The translations under genes and the position numbers were made by a program. Of a stretch of DNA of 64,000 nt, positions 18,449 to 28,526 are shown piece after piece (within the stretch, counting starts at the first letter, position 1; each line of letters starts with the position of its first letter). Where the stretch lies: the NCBI RefSeq assembly GCF_009727155.1, contig NZ_WNWM01000002.1, forward strand, positions 3,038,001-3,102,000. The letters are read 5' to 3'. The stretch is from Pseudoduganella dura. GTDB lineage: Bacteria; Pseudomonadota; Gammaproteobacteria; Burkholderiales; Burkholderiaceae_D. The notes beneath the pieces are model-generated. The model searched no databases. It saw nothing but the letters and a program-made list of their open reading frames with translations, and was not told the origin of the DNA.

Positions 18449-18478
18449 TTGGATTGATATGTTGCGCTGCACTATAGT
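18449..18478 (+). promoter_or_regulatory. Predicted sigma-70 promoter of the small membrane-protein gene
   Basis: TTGGAT (18449-18454), 18-bp spacer, TATAGT (18473-18478), 33 bp before the ATG, in the AT-rich divergent region next to the LysR start. Confidence 0.5.
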
Positions 18479-18510
18479 TACACTGATTTTATACGCAAAC
18501 AGAACAAAAC

Positions 18511-18798
18511 ATGTCGAATTTCGTTTCCGCAGCCCAATTCATGCCGTTGAGTGTCGGCGATGCGCTGCAAGTCCTGCTCGCCTGCGCATGCGCGGTGGGT
18601 TTCCTGGTGCTGTTCAAGCCTTTGCTGCGCGGGCTGGCGCTGGCGGCCGTGCTGGTGGTGAAGCCGAAGCTGTCGAGGGAGCAGCGCCTGCAGCGCCGCC
18701 AGATGCGCGATGCCGCCCTGCTCAAGCGCATGCTGAACTCGCAAAAAGTGTCGCCCAGCGAAGCGGCCGAGCTGCGGGCGCTCGCCGCACGCGCCTGA
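18511..18798 (+). CDS. Small membrane protein, function unknown
   Basis: 95 residues. A hydrophobic stretch at about 20-52 (LQVLLACACAVGFLVLFKPLLRGLALAAVLVV) suggests one or two membrane segments. It is followed by a strongly basic cytoplasmic tail (KPKLSREQRLQRRQMRDAALLKRML) and an acidic/alanine-rich end. I do not recognise a family. It is supported by an upstream promoter, a strong downstream terminator and a divergent regulator gene. No good Shine-Dalgarno precedes the ATG, so it may be a leaderless-type or weakly translated start. Confidence 0.7.
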   Translation: MSNFVSAAQFMPLSVGDALQVLLACACAVGFLVLFKPLLRGLALAAVLVVKPKLSREQRLQRRQMRDAALLKRMLNSQKVSPSEAAELRALAARA

Positions 18799-18814
18799 TC
18801 CTCCGGACTGTTCG

Positions 18815-18854
18815 AAAACCGGGACCGCCGGCTTGCCGCGGTCCCGGTTTTTTT
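18815..18854 (+). terminator. Strong intrinsic terminator
   Basis: 14-bp stem AAAACCGGGACCGC (18815-18828) with its complement at 18838-18851, 9-nt loop and a run of seven T. It ends the small membrane-protein gene and also marks the end of the large convergent gene (stop at 18854). Confidence 0.9.
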
Positions 18855-21592
18855 CAGCCGTACGGCGTGTACTCGAACCCGTTGCCGATCACTTTCAGCA
18901 GCGTGGTCTGGTTTTCGTTGCTTTCACTGAAATCCCGCAGCACGCTGGCACGTTCGGTGCCGCTGCCCAGCGCGTTGACCCAGTTGTCGAAGCCGGCCTG
19001 GTCGGGCGCCCGGTCCAGCACGTTCTGGTACAGCTTGGTGACGAAGGCACTGTCGCTGAGCGAGCTGCCATACAGCCTGGTGAATTCGTCGCTCTTCAGG
19101 AACTCCCGGGACACGTCCAGCAGCGACATGCCGTTGTCCATCTGCTTCATCCAGAAGCCAAGGCCGGTGCTGTCCGGGGAGCGGTCGAATGCCGCCTGGT
19201 ACAGCCGGTAAGCCTGGCCACCCGTGCCATCGATGTCCAGCGCCACACTGACATTGGAGAACAACAGCCGTTCGACACCGTCGAGCATGTCGGCGCTCGT
19301 TGACGACAAGTATTTCTCGACAACGGTCGCGCCGGTCGCGGTGCGGCCCACATCGTAGTTGCTGCGGTTGTACCCGTAAATCACGGTGTCGACGCCGGCC
19401 CCGCCGGACACTTTGATGCCGATGCCCAGTCCCACCAGGTAGTCGTTGCCGGCGCCACCCGCGGTCACGGTGCGCAGCGTTTCGATCGACAGCAGCTCGG
19501 GGTTCGCGAGCTTGTTACCTGCCAGGTCCAGCACGGCACCGGTCGGCACGCTCAACAGGTACTGGGTCCCCGGCTTGAGCTGTATCGCCGGATCGATGGT
19601 CAGCGTGTTGCCGTTGATCGTGACCCGGCTGTCACTGCCATAATAAGTTTCCAGTATCACGCCGGTGCTGTCGCGCAGGGTGATCAGTCCATTGCTGGAG
19701 TTGCTGCCGCGAATGATAGCTTCGTTGAAATGCATCGTGATGTTGTCCAGCGGTGCGACGTTCATGGCTGGCGAACGGGAAACCAGGGCCGGGCCGGTCG
19801 TGTCGCCGCTGAGCGCCAGGGCATGCAGGGTATAGCTGCCCGTCATGTCGGTGGCGGTACTGTTGTAATACGACGTATCCGGCGATACCGCAATGTAATA
19901 GTCGCCTGCAATGCCGGATATGAACGTATACGTGCCGTCCTTGTTGTCGGTGAGATACCCGGCTCCAGCCTGGTCAGGTGAAGTAATCCGCAACTGTACG
20001 TAGCCAAGCGCCAGCGAACCTTCGCCGCTGCCGGCACCATGCAACTGGAAGGCGTATTTGGCGCCGTTTTGTAACGTGACCTTGAACGCATCGGTGTCGC
20101 CCGTGTAGTCGAGCACCCCGGTTACCTTGCCGCCTACCGTCAATTCACCACTGGTGGTCTTGCCCGCCGCATAATCATCGACCGAAGGCTCGCTCACCGA
20201 AAGCGTATAACCGCCGGTACCGCGCGAACCGTTGTTGCTGACCGTGAAATAGTAGTCGCCGGTTGTATCGGCCGTCAGCACGCGGTATTCCGCCACGCCC
20301 TTCCTGGCAAACTCGAACAGGTTGGAATTGCCGTAGTAATCGGCTGCCCGGCCGCTCAGCGACAGCCCGTCGCCACCGGTCAGGGCCTGCCCTGTCAGCG
20401 CTACCAGGTACGCTTTGCCAGCGGTGACGGACAGCTTGAACACGTCCGAATCCTGCGGAATCGCCAGCTTCCCCTGGACCGGACTGCCGACGGCGACGGC
20501 GGCGGCGGTGGCTTGCGTGTCGCCGTAATCATCCTTCTCGCCCACCACGGCGCGTACCTGGTATTTGCCGCTGGTGTAGTAATTGTCCGAAATTTCCAGG
20601 TAGTACTTGCCGCCCGCCGCGGGTGCGTATTGCAGCAGCATCGGCGTGGAGGAATCGATGTAGGTGTAGCCGGACGACGTTGCCACCACGGTGCCGTCTT
20701 CGGCGATCAGTTTCAGCATGCCCCCACTGCCGTAGTAGGCCGGGCTGCCGGTACCGGCGCCCAGCGTGAACCAGTACGTGGTACCGGCGCTCAGCTGCAC
20801 GCCATACCAGTCGCGGTCGCCCTGCACTTCGAGTGTGCCGGACGTGGCGGCTGCGTCGAGTATCAACTGGCCGGCACCGGCCTTGTTGGCGGCATGGTCG
20901 TCGACTGTCTTGCTGACGGTAATGTTGTAGTTGGTGCCCGAATTGTACGAAGTGCTGGCAGCGATATAGTAATCGCCGGTGAGCGTGGCCGTGAAGGACG
21001 TCGGACCCGAGGAGATGTACAGGTTGACACCCACCCCGTTCGGATCTTCCAAGCGCATGCTGCCGGAACTATTGCTGGTGCCGTCCGGATTCCAGTTCGG
21101 CGTGATCGTGTAGGTGATGCCTGCCTGAACGGAAATCTTGAAATAATCGATGTCGCTGCTGCCTTCCAATGCAGCGGACGTTTTTTGCCCGAGCGTGAGT
21201 ACTTTCGCCACGGCCCGCGTATCGCCGATGTCATCAGCCACGCCCGCGCTGGCTTTCAGCGTGTATGGCGCAGCCTTGTAGCTGCCAGAGTAATCCTGCT
21301 CGCGCGCTGCGACATAGTAAGTTCCGCTGCTGGCCGCTTTCAGGGTGGCGTTGACGATACTGCCGCCGCTGGTGGAATTGTTGATGTAGTTGCCCTGGCT
21401 GTCATAAAAATACAGCGACCGGAAATACGTGTTCGGTGACGTGGAAGTCAGTTCGAAGGTATAGAAATGATTCGCGGTCAATACGATCTTGAACCAGTCG
21501 CTGTCGTTCGCGGTGTCGAATATGCCAGTCGCTTTTCCCCCTGGGGAAACGATGCCGCGCGTGGAGGTGTTATCGGTATAGTCGTCGGCCAT
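18854..21592 (-). CDS. Large secreted protein with PPC-like repeats, Ig-like domain and DUF4214
   Basis: 912 residues without a Sec signal peptide, starting MADDYTDNTSTRG. The N-terminal two thirds hold about four to five bacterial pre-peptidase C-terminal (PPC) type beta-domains, each with the pattern D-x-D-W/Y-F/K-x-V-x-L (SDWFKIVL, IDYFKISV, RDWYGVQL, SDVFKLSV, TDAFKVTL) and a later GxYxLxV. An SbsA/Big-type Ig-like domain follows (TGPALVSRSPAMNVAPLDNITMHFNEAI). Then comes a short RTX-like stretch (GGAGNDYLVGLG) and two DUF4214 units (YRLYQAAFDRSPDSTGLGFWM, LYQNVLDRAPDQAGFDNWV). This layout is typical of substrates of type I secretion. The role is unknown, with adhesion or matrix binding most likely. 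Confidence 0.8.
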   Translation of the reverse strand: MADDYTDNTSTRGIVSPGGKATGIFDTANDSDWFKIVLTANHFYTFELTSTSPNTYFRSLYFYDSQGNYINNSTSGGSIVNATLKAASSGTYYVAAREQDYSGSYKAAPYTLKASAGVADDIGDTRAVAKVLTLGQKTSAALEGSSDIDYFKISVQAGITYTITPNWNPDGTSNSSGSMRLEDPNGVGVNLYISSGPTSFTATLTGDYYIAASTSYNSGTNYNITVSKTVDDHAANKAGAGQLILDAAATSGTLEVQGDRDWYGVQLSAGTTYWFTLGAGTGSPAYYGSGGMLKLIAEDGTVVATSSGYTYIDSSTPMLLQYAPAAGGKYYLEISDNYYTSGKYQVRAVVGEKDDYGDTQATAAAVAVGSPVQGKLAIPQDSDVFKLSVTAGKAYLVALTGQALTGGDGLSLSGRAADYYGNSNLFEFARKGVAEYRVLTADTTGDYYFTVSNNGSRGTGGYTLSVSEPSVDDYAAGKTTSGELTVGGKVTGVLDYTGDTDAFKVTLQNGAKYAFQLHGAGSGEGSLALGYVQLRITSPDQAGAGYLTDNKDGTYTFISGIAGDYYIAVSPDTSYYNSTATDMTGSYTLHALALSGDTTGPALVSRSPAMNVAPLDNITMHFNEAIIRGSNSSNGLITLRDSTGVILETYYGSDSRVTINGNTLTIDPAIQLKPGTQYLLSVPTGAVLDLAGNKLANPELLSIETLRTVTAGGAGNDYLVGLGIGIKVSGGAGVDTVIYGYNRSNYDVGRTATGATVVEKYLSSTSADMLDGVERLLFSNVSVALDIDGTGGQAYRLYQAAFDRSPDSTGLGFWMKQMDNGMSLLDVSREFLKSDEFTRLYGSSLSDSAFVTKLYQNVLDRAPDQAGFDNWVNALGSGTERASVLRDFSESNENQTTLLKVIGNGFEYTPYG

Positions 21593-21682
21593 GGCATTTC
21601 CAGAAAGAAAAGCCTAAATGATATCAACTTATCTTTCCGGGAAACTATCAAAATGTCACGAGCAACATGACCTGTTGCTTTT

Positions 21683-22279
21683 TCATCCGCCCAGCAGCTT
21701 CGGTTTCAGGTCCGCATCGGCCGGATCATTGCCGATCCAGATGCGCAGGATCGCGTTGTAGTACGCCACGTCCGGCACGGTCTCGCCGATCTTCCTGCCG
21801 TTGAGCGTGCACACGGTGCCGGTGCCGGGAATCCAGTCCACCAGCAGCACGTCGCCTTTCTTCAGGCCGGGAATGGCGGCGAACATCTCGCCGAACGTCT
21901 TGGTCTGCGGCAGCAGGCGCGTGCGTTCCGCGGCGTCCGTGTTCGCGTTCAGGCCCTTCATGAACGCGTCGCCGAAGTCCTGCGACGTGAGGTCGCGCAG
22001 GCTGACGATCTGGATGCGGCGCGCGCCCTGCACGGCCTGGATATCGGCGGCGGTGGTTTTCTTTTCCGGCAGGTACAGGCCCAGCGCATAGACCTTGAAG
22101 ATCACCTTGGTGCGCAGGCCGGCGCCGTTCAGCTTCAGCGCCTGGCCCTGGACGGTGGCCGTGTCGTCGAATTTCACGCCGGCCACGTCGGTGGCGGCGA
22201 AGGCCGGCAGTGCGGGCAAGGCGGCGGCAAGCAGCAGCGCGCAGGCGCCGTGGATCACTAATCTGCGGGAAGGATTCAT
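21683..22279 (-). CDS. Chalcone isomerase-like family periplasmic protein
   Basis: 198 residues with an N-terminal signal peptide (cleavage near PAFA|ATDV). The mature part matches the bacterial chalcone-isomerase-like family: KLNGAGLRTKVIFKVYALGLYLPEKKTTAADI, RRIQIVSLRDLTSQDFGDAFMKGLNANT and the C-terminal YYNAILRIWIGNDPADADLKPKLLG. Bacterial members are thought not to act on flavonoids; some may bind fatty acids. It is transcribed alone, between the large secreted protein and the ferredoxin gene. Confidence 0.85.
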   Translation of the reverse strand: MNPSRRLVIHGACALLLAAALPALPAFAATDVAGVKFDDTATVQGQALKLNGAGLRTKVIFKVYALGLYLPEKKTTAADIQAVQGARRIQIVSLRDLTSQDFGDAFMKGLNANTDAAERTRLLPQTKTFGEMFAAIPGLKKGDVLLVDWIPGTGTVCTLNGRKIGETVPDVAYYNAILRIWIGNDPADADLKPKLLGG

Positions 22280-22374
22280 CGTGTCTCCGGAGGGATGTTG
22301 TGGAAGTGCCGTTGCACTATACCACCGCCCTGCCCGGTTCGAGCACGATCATGCTTTTTCGTGAAGCGCGCCGC

Positions 22375-23168
<794 letters not shown>

Positions 23169-23193
23169 TTATGCCTGAAACGCGGAAGCGGGT

Positions 23194-23826
23194 TTACCCC
23201 GCCCGGCGCTGCAACAGGTGGAAGTGCACCATGCCGGCCTTGTCCTGCCGCACCACTTCCCAGTTTTCCAGCCAGTCGGGCGCTTCGCCGTCCTCGTCGA
23301 TCAATGGCTGGCCGGACTCGGCATACACGAGGCCGCCCTCGGTGACGAGCCTGTCGCACAGCGGCAGCGCGCGGGACAGGAAATCCTCCTGATACGGCGG
23401 GTCGAGGAAGATCACGTCGAAGCGCTGGCCGCGCTGCGCCAGCGATTGCGCCAGCGCCAGCGCATCGGCACGCTGCACCACCACATTGGTGGCGTTCAGC
23501 TTTTCCTGGATCGTCTGCAACTGGCGCACGATGACCGCGTTCGCGTCCACCATCGTCACCTGCTGGGCCCCGCGGCTGGCGGCTTCGAAGCCGAGCGCGC
23601 CGCTGCCCGCGAACAGGTCCAGCACGCGCACATTGCCCCAGTCGCCGCGCAGGTGGTTGAGCCAGTTGAACACGGTCTCGCGCACCCGGTCCGGCGTCGG
23701 CCGCAAGCCCAGCGCCTCGAGCACCGGCAACGGCGTGCGCTTCCAGCTTCCGCCGATGATGCGCACCTGCTTGGCGTGCTGCGGACCGTGGACGGGAACT
23801 TTGGCGGCGGGCTTTTTCTTTTGCAT
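23194..23826 (-). CDS. rsmD: 16S rRNA (guanine(966)-N(2))-methyltransferase
   Basis: 210 residues. RIIGGSWKRTPL and RPTPDRVRETVFNWL are conserved in RsmD. The SAM-binding motif VLDLFAGSGALGFEAASRGA and the catalytic DPPY motif identify an N2-guanine methyltransferase acting on 16S rRNA. The lysine-rich N-terminal tail (MQKKKPAAK) is lineage specific. It heads the rsmD-coaD-ferredoxin cluster, a standard betaproteobacterial arrangement. Confidence 0.95.
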   Translation of the reverse strand: MQKKKPAAKVPVHGPQHAKQVRIIGGSWKRTPLPVLEALGLRPTPDRVRETVFNWLNHLRGDWGNVRVLDLFAGSGALGFEAASRGAQQVTMVDANAVIVRQLQTIQEKLNATNVVVQRADALALAQSLAQRGQRFDVIFLDPPYQEDFLSRALPLCDRLVTEGGLVYAESGQPLIDEDGEAPDWLENWEVVRQDKAGMVHFHLLQRRAG

Positions 23827-23909
23827 GGGAACGTGACACGAAAATGACCGCGGGACTATATCACGGCGTCAAACCCCAAGACGGACACTGTCCACAGGAA
23901 ACGTTACTG

Positions 23910-24078
23910 AAAATCGGCGACAGTCCCCGATTTTTGGCAACAGTTGACAGTTCCAGCTTCGATTGGCTCTTCAATCGCACAAGGTACCTGGAACCGGGGT
24001 CAGACCCCGAATTTCGGAAATATTGCCAAAAACCGGGGTCTGACCCCGGTTTTTGGCAACACTCAATCGCACAAGGTA
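23910..24078. repeat. Palindromic intergenic element (REP-like) flanked by a 15-bp direct repeat
   Basis: Three stem-loops occupy the spacer: AAAATCGG/CCGATTTT (23910-23934), CGGGGTC-A-GACCCCG (23995-24009) and a perfect palindrome at 24023-24059 with two 18-bp arms around a single T. CAATCGCACAAGGTA occurs at 23972-23986 and again at 24064-24078. The second copy encodes the last residues of the Nudix gene. The arms end in TTTTTGGCAA, so they may also work as terminators. Confidence 0.8.
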
Positions 24079-24758
24079 GGAAGGTCGGGGTTGGCGGCGA
24101 AGTCGAACAGCCGCTCCAGCTGCGACAGCGTGACGCGGTCGGTGGAGATCTCCAGCCCCGGCAGCTCATGGCGTGCGACCCAGCGCACCTCGGTTGTCTC
24201 AGCGGTGTCCGCCAGTAGCGCGCCGCCGGTGGGGCGGCACAGCACGAACGCCTTGTACACGTACCACGCCTGCGGCGGGTGCGGGTGGACGCGCTTGTCC
24301 CACAGCGCCAGCAGGCGGACGGCTTCGGTGTCCAGCCCGGTTTCCTCGCGCACTTCCTTTACCGCCACTTCGAACGGCGTGCAGCCGACGTCCGCCCAGC
24401 CGCCCGGCAGCGACCAGCGCCCGCCGTCGTGTTTTTCGCGCGCCATCAGTACTTCGTCCGTACCGTTGAACAGCACGGCGCGGATGTCGACTTTCGGCGT
24501 CGGGTAGCCGCGTTCCAGCGCGATCGCATCCCGTAGTTGGGAAACGGGCTGGCCGGTGAGGTGGCTGAGCATCTGCTGGCTCAGCGCCAGCACTTCCTGG
24601 TAGCGCTCGGCGTCGAACACATGCGGCTCGTAGGCCAGCCCGGCCTGCGCCAGCGCTTGCAGCCGCTGCGCGATGCCCAGCCACATGCCGTCCGGCGCCG
24701 GTGCGGCAGTGGCGTCCGCGCCAGTTGAAATGGTGTCTGATGCGATGTCGGGGTGCAT
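24063..24758 (-). CDS. NUDIX hydrolase
   Basis: 231 residues from the ATG at 24758, chosen because GTGGAG lies 6 bp upstream; an in-frame GTG at 24770 overlaps that site. The N-terminal 70 residues (MWLGIAQRLQALAQAGLAYEPHVFDAERYQEVLALSQQML) form the helical domain seen in ADP-ribose-pyrophosphatase-like Nudix proteins. The Nudix box is GGWADVGCTPFEVAVKEVREETGLDTEA. It likely hydrolyses an NDP-linked small molecule; the substrate is unknown. The last 15 bp of the gene belong to a direct repeat that recurs just beyond the stop. Confidence 0.9.
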   Translation of the reverse strand: MHPDIASDTISTGADATAAPAPDGMWLGIAQRLQALAQAGLAYEPHVFDAERYQEVLALSQQMLSHLTGQPVSQLRDAIALERGYPTPKVDIRAVLFNGTDEVLMAREKHDGGRWSLPGGWADVGCTPFEVAVKEVREETGLDTEAVRLLALWDKRVHPHPPQAWYVYKAFVLCRPTGGALLADTAETTEVRWVARHELPGLEISTDRVTLSQLERLFDFAANPDLPTLCD

Positions 24759-24944
24759 TGCGAGCTCCACAGGAAGATAACCCGGTCAGGCTACCGTTTC
24801 CCGGACTGGAGCGCCAGTACCGGCCATGGCAGATAGTTGCCATGCAGGCCGGTTCGGTACCGGAAACCATGATGGCGCCGCACTGCAAGCCACCCGCACT
24901 ACAAGCGGCCATGTCGCAAACCTGGCGTGCGGACCTTGCAGCCC

Positions 24945-25817
24945 TTACTTGACGTCCGCGGCCAGCGTGTTGAAGTCGTTGATCCAGCCCTGCATGCGTT
25001 TCTGTGCGTGGGCCTTCTGCTCCGGCGTTGCGATGCCGATCACGGTGTGCACCAGGCCGATCGAAGCCTCGGTGTTGGCTTCATAGAAGGCCTTGCGCTC
25101 GGAGTTGTCGAGGCGGGCGAAGCTTTCCCGGATCAGGCTCTGGATCTGTCCGACCGCCTGCTCGCGGGTCGGCTTTTCCTGCATGATGCGCCGCGCCAGT
25201 GCAAGCACGCTGCGCTGGCGGCGCATCCGTTCGTCGAGCCAGATCGCGTTATCCAGCGGGCGCGCATCGGATGCCTTGCGGATGATGTCCTTCTGCTCGC
25301 GCGAAAAACTGCCGAACCACAGCTCGAACTGCTCCATCGATTTCTTGTAGCGGAAAGCGTTCTGGTCTTCGCGGTCGCCCTTCATGTTCTCGCGGCGGAA
25401 CTTGTCGTTATTTTTCGCGAACTTCTTCTCCATCTGTGCCAGCTGCTCGGGCTTCAGCGACAGCGCCAGGTCGGCGATATCCGGCGCCGCCTTCAGCAGC
25501 AACGCCTGGGTGCGTGCGCGGATATCGTCGTAGTCGGCGCGCAGGTCGGCGGGTGTGGGATTGCCGCGCAGCTGCTGCTGCGCGCGCTGCATCACGTGCA
25601 CGTAATCCTGCAACTGCGTCTTGCGATGCCAGCGGAACAGGTCGTCGATATCCTTCTTGACCTGGTCGCTCTGCTCGCCGTCGAAATCGACATAGTTGTC
25701 CAGCCACCAGTACAGCAGCGTGTCGCCGTTGTTGTAGGCCAGCTTCAGCGAGCTGCAGGCCGTCAGCAGTGCCAGCAGGGCGATGAGGAACCAGGTACGG
25801 AAAGACGATGTCTGCAT
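24945..25817 (-). CDS. DUF6279 family lipoprotein
   Basis: 290 residues. Signal peptide and lipobox LLTAC put a lipidated Cys at residue 21. The mature start CSSLKLAYNNGDTLLYWWLDNYVDFDGEQ is the hallmark of this family of outer-membrane-associated proteins of unknown function. The rest is mostly charged alpha-helix (MEKKFAKNNDKFRREN, LDERMRRQRSVLALARRIMQEKPTREQA). It is divergent from glmU with only 41 bp between the two starts, so the promoters overlap. Confidence 0.85.
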   Translation of the reverse strand: MQTSSFRTWFLIALLALLTACSSLKLAYNNGDTLLYWWLDNYVDFDGEQSDQVKKDIDDLFRWHRKTQLQDYVHVMQRAQQQLRGNPTPADLRADYDDIRARTQALLLKAAPDIADLALSLKPEQLAQMEKKFAKNNDKFRRENMKGDREDQNAFRYKKSMEQFELWFGSFSREQKDIIRKASDARPLDNAIWLDERMRRQRSVLALARRIMQEKPTREQAVGQIQSLIRESFARLDNSERKAFYEANTEASIGLVHTVIGIATPEQKAHAQKRMQGWINDFNTLAADVK

Positions 25818-25858
25818 GTTAAACTTTTGCCTATTATTAACTGAAACGAATCCAGCAT

Positions 25859-27241
25859 ATGAATGTAGTCATTCTCGCTGCCGGCATGGGCAAGCGCATG
25901 CAATCGGCACTGCCGAAGGTGTTGCACCCGCTGGCGGGCAAGCCGCTGTTGTCGCACGTGATCGACGCGGCGCGCACCCTTGCTCCGGCCAAATTATGTG
26001 TGATTTACGGGCATGGCGGCGCCACGGTGCTGTCCGCCCTCGAAGCGCAGAAGGCGCGCGGCGGCGTGGAAATCTCCGCCGCGCTGCAGGAACCGCAACT
26101 GGGTACCGGCCATGCCGTGATGCAGGCGCTGCCCGTGCTCGATGACGCCGTGCCCACGCTGGTGCTGTATGGCGACGTGCCGTTGACCTCCCCCGCCTCG
26201 CTGCAGCGCCTCGTCGATGCGGCCGGCAGCGACAAGCTGGGCATCCTCACGGTGGTGCAGGACGATCCGTTCGGCCTGGGCCGCATCGTGCGCGAAGGTG
26301 GCAGCAACCGTATCGTGCGCATCGTCGAGGAAAAGGATGCAACGCCGGAAGAACGCGCGATCAGGGAAATCAACTCCGGCATCATGTGCATTCCCACCGG
26401 CCGGCTGAAGACCTGGCTGGCATCGCTGGAGAACAAGAACGCGCAGGGCGAGTACTACCTGACGGACATCGTGGCCCGCGCCGTGGCCGATGGCGTCGAA
26501 GTGGTATCGGCCCACCCGGCGGCCGAGTGGGAGGTGCTGGGCGTGAACAGCAAGGTGCAACTGGCCCAGCTCGAACGCATCCACCAGAACAACCTGGCGC
26601 TGGCGCTGCTGGAAAAAGGCGTGACCGTGATGGACCCGGCCCGCATCGATATCCGCGGCGAACTGGTGTGCGGCCGCGACGTGACGATCGATGTCGGCTG
26701 CGTCTTCGAAGGCAAGGTCACGCTGGCGGACGGCGTTTCCATCGGCGCCCACAGCGTCATCGTCAACGCCGCGATCGGCGAAGGCGCGCAGATCAAGCCG
26801 TTCTGCCACATCGAGGAAGCCACGGTGGGCCCGAAATCGGCCATCGGCCCGTATGCGCGGCTGCGCCCGGGCACCGCGCTGGGCGAGGACGTCCACGTCG
26901 GTAACTTCGTCGAGATCAAGAACAGCCAGGTGGCCGCGCACAGCAAGGCCAACCACCTGGCCTACGTGGGCGATACGGACGTGGGTTCGCGCGTCAACAT
27001 CGGCGCCGGCGTCATCACCTGCAACTACGATGGCGCCAACAAGTTCCGCACGGTGATCGAGGACGACGCCTTCATCGGCAGCGACAGCCAGCTGGTGGCG
27101 CCGGTCACCGTGGGCGCGGGCGCCACGATCGGCGCCGGCACCACGCTGACGAAGAACGCGCCGGCCGGCAAGCTGACGATTTCCCGCCCCAAGCAGCTGA
27201 CGATCGAGGGCTGGCAGCGCCCCGTCAAGACAAAGAAATAG
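25859..27241 (+). CDS. glmU: Bifunctional GlcNAc-1-P uridyltransferase / GlcN-1-P acetyltransferase
   Basis: 460 residues. The N-terminal pyrophosphorylase domain has [37 protein letters not shown] and YGDVPL. The C-terminal left-handed beta-helix has hexapeptide repeats, [26 protein letters not shown] and [11 protein letters not shown]. It makes UDP-GlcNAc for peptidoglycan and lipopolysaccharide. The 3' end overlaps the convergent acpH gene by 17 bp. glmS, the first enzyme of the same pathway, lies 2 kb downstream. Confidence 0.97.
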   Translation: MNVVILAAGMGKRMQSALPKVLHPLAGKPLLSHVIDAARTLAPAKLCVIYGHGGATVLSALEAQKARGGVEISAALQEPQLGTGHAVMQALPVLDDAVPTLVLYGDVPLTSPASLQRLVDAAGSDKLGILTVVQDDPFGLGRIVREGGSNRIVRIVEEKDATPEERAIREINSGIMCIPTGRLKTWLASLENKNAQGEYYLTDIVARAVADGVEVVSAHPAAEWEVLGVNSKVQLAQLERIHQNNLALALLEKGVTVMDPARIDIRGELVCGRDVTIDVGCVFEGKVTLADGVSIGAHSVIVNAAIGEGAQIKPFCHIEEATVGPKSAIGPYARLRPGTALGEDVHVGNFVEIKNSQVAAHSKANHLAYVGDTDVGSRVNIGAGVITCNYDGANKFRTVIEDDAFIGSDSQLVAPVTVGAGATIGAGTTLTKNAPAGKLTISRPKQLTIEGWQRPVKTKK

Positions 27242-27872
27242 GCGAATCCGAAGCAGGCGATTCCGCAGCAAGCAATTCAGAAGTAAGTAACTGCGCCCTG
27301 CGCCCTTCCGCGAACCGCACCAGGTCGGGGAAGAAGCGCTCGAACCCTTCGGCGATGGCGTCGCGGTGCCGCACCAGGTCCTGCACGCCGTCGCGCAGCA
27401 ATTCGCCATTGCGGCTCAGGCGGCGCGATACCCGCGCGATCGTTCCTTCCACGCCGTCGAACGTCGCATATCCCCCCAGCCAGTCCTGCCGCACCAAGTA
27501 AGGCAGCATCTCGCGCAGGCGTGCCGGCAGTATCGGCTCGTGCGCCGCCAGCGCACGGTAGAAGCGGGCAATCAGCGCTTCGCGCGGCACGTCGCACCAT
27601 TGCCGCCAGTGCCGGCTCAACTCGTGATCGTAGAACACGTCCAGCACGATGCCTGCATAGCGGCGCCTGCCCTCCCCGAACAAGGCCTTCGATGCCAGCA
27701 CCGCCGGGTGGCTGTCGGTATAGGTGTCGATGTGCCGGTGCAGCGTGATCTCGCGGGCGATTCCGGGCGGGTAGGCAGCGACGTCGTTGGCCTTGACGAA
27801 GTCGCCCAGCATCGCGCCGACCATCGCCGCATCGTCGTGCCGGGCCAGGTAAACGTGGGCAAGGTAATTCAT
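27225..27872 (-). CDS. acpH: Acyl carrier protein phosphodiesterase family protein
   Basis: 215 residues from 27872, where the family N-terminus [28 protein letters not shown] begins; the frame is open further upstream but that part is non-conserved. Histidine/aspartate-rich motifs ([55 protein letters not shown]) match the AcpH/DUF479 metal-dependent fold. Members remove the 4'-phosphopantetheine arm from ACP. There is no evident Shine-Dalgarno. Convergent overlap with glmU. Confidence 0.85.
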   Translation of the reverse strand: MNYLAHVYLARHDDAAMVGAMLGDFVKANDVAAYPPGIAREITLHRHIDTYTDSHPAVLASKALFGEGRRRYAGIVLDVFYDHELSRHWRQWCDVPREALIARFYRALAAHEPILPARLREMLPYLVRQDWLGGYATFDGVEGTIARVSRRLSRNGELLRDGVQDLVRHRDAIAEGFERFFPDLVRFAEGRRAQLLTSELLAAESPASDSPISLS

Positions 27873-28526
27873 GCGCCATTCTAGCCGCTGCGACCGGGCG
27901 CCGCTGTGGACAAGCGTGTGCACAAGGGCCTGCACAACCGGTGCACAGGCGGTGAAGAAGTCGGGTTGCCCGCTGGGACGGGCATGCAGGCCTGCCTTCA
28001 GAGTCGATTGGGGATAACGTTGTTGACAAGGGGGCGGAAAAGGCAGGGATAAGCCGTGCATAGCTCTGTATGGCGCTCGACGGGCGTGATTTCGCCCTTT
28101 CGACTCACTGGATAACTTTGTGGAAAAGTGCAGGGAAAGCATGTGGACAGCCGGCGCCGCACGCTTTCTGCAGGGTGGCGTGCCTGCTGTTTCGGCACGT
28201 GCTGTCATCAGGGGAATGAAACCGGCCGGGCCGGCCGTCGGCAGCGCATTCCGGTGAATAATTCGTCATTTATGCACAGTCAAATAAGGCAACCCGATTA
28301 AACAAGCCAGGATGCAAGCTGTTGCGGCATTCGTCCGGAACGTGGCCAGGCATCCCGTGGCCTGCCGGCATGGCTGTGGGTAATTATGTGGAAAAGCATG
28401 TGGTCAAGCCGGTATAAGCTGGCGATAACCCGGCCTTTCACAGTGGAAAAGCCCGTGGACAAGCGGGTGCGAAACCGGTGAACAGCCTGTGGATGAGTGT
28501 GGATAAGTGGCTGCCGGCATGCCGCG
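27873..28526. other. Non-coding region with many DnaA-box-like TGTGGANAA sites
   Basis: 654 bp without a credible gene. It holds TGTGGACAA (27905), TGTGCACAA (27917), TGTGGAAAA (28120 and 28387), TGTGGACAG (28142), TGTGGGTAA (28375), TGTGGTCAA (28399), GTGGACAA (28455), TGTGGATGA (28488) and a perfect inverse DnaA box TGTGGATAA (28498). Several are spaced 10-12 bp apart, one helical turn. Confidence 0.7.
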
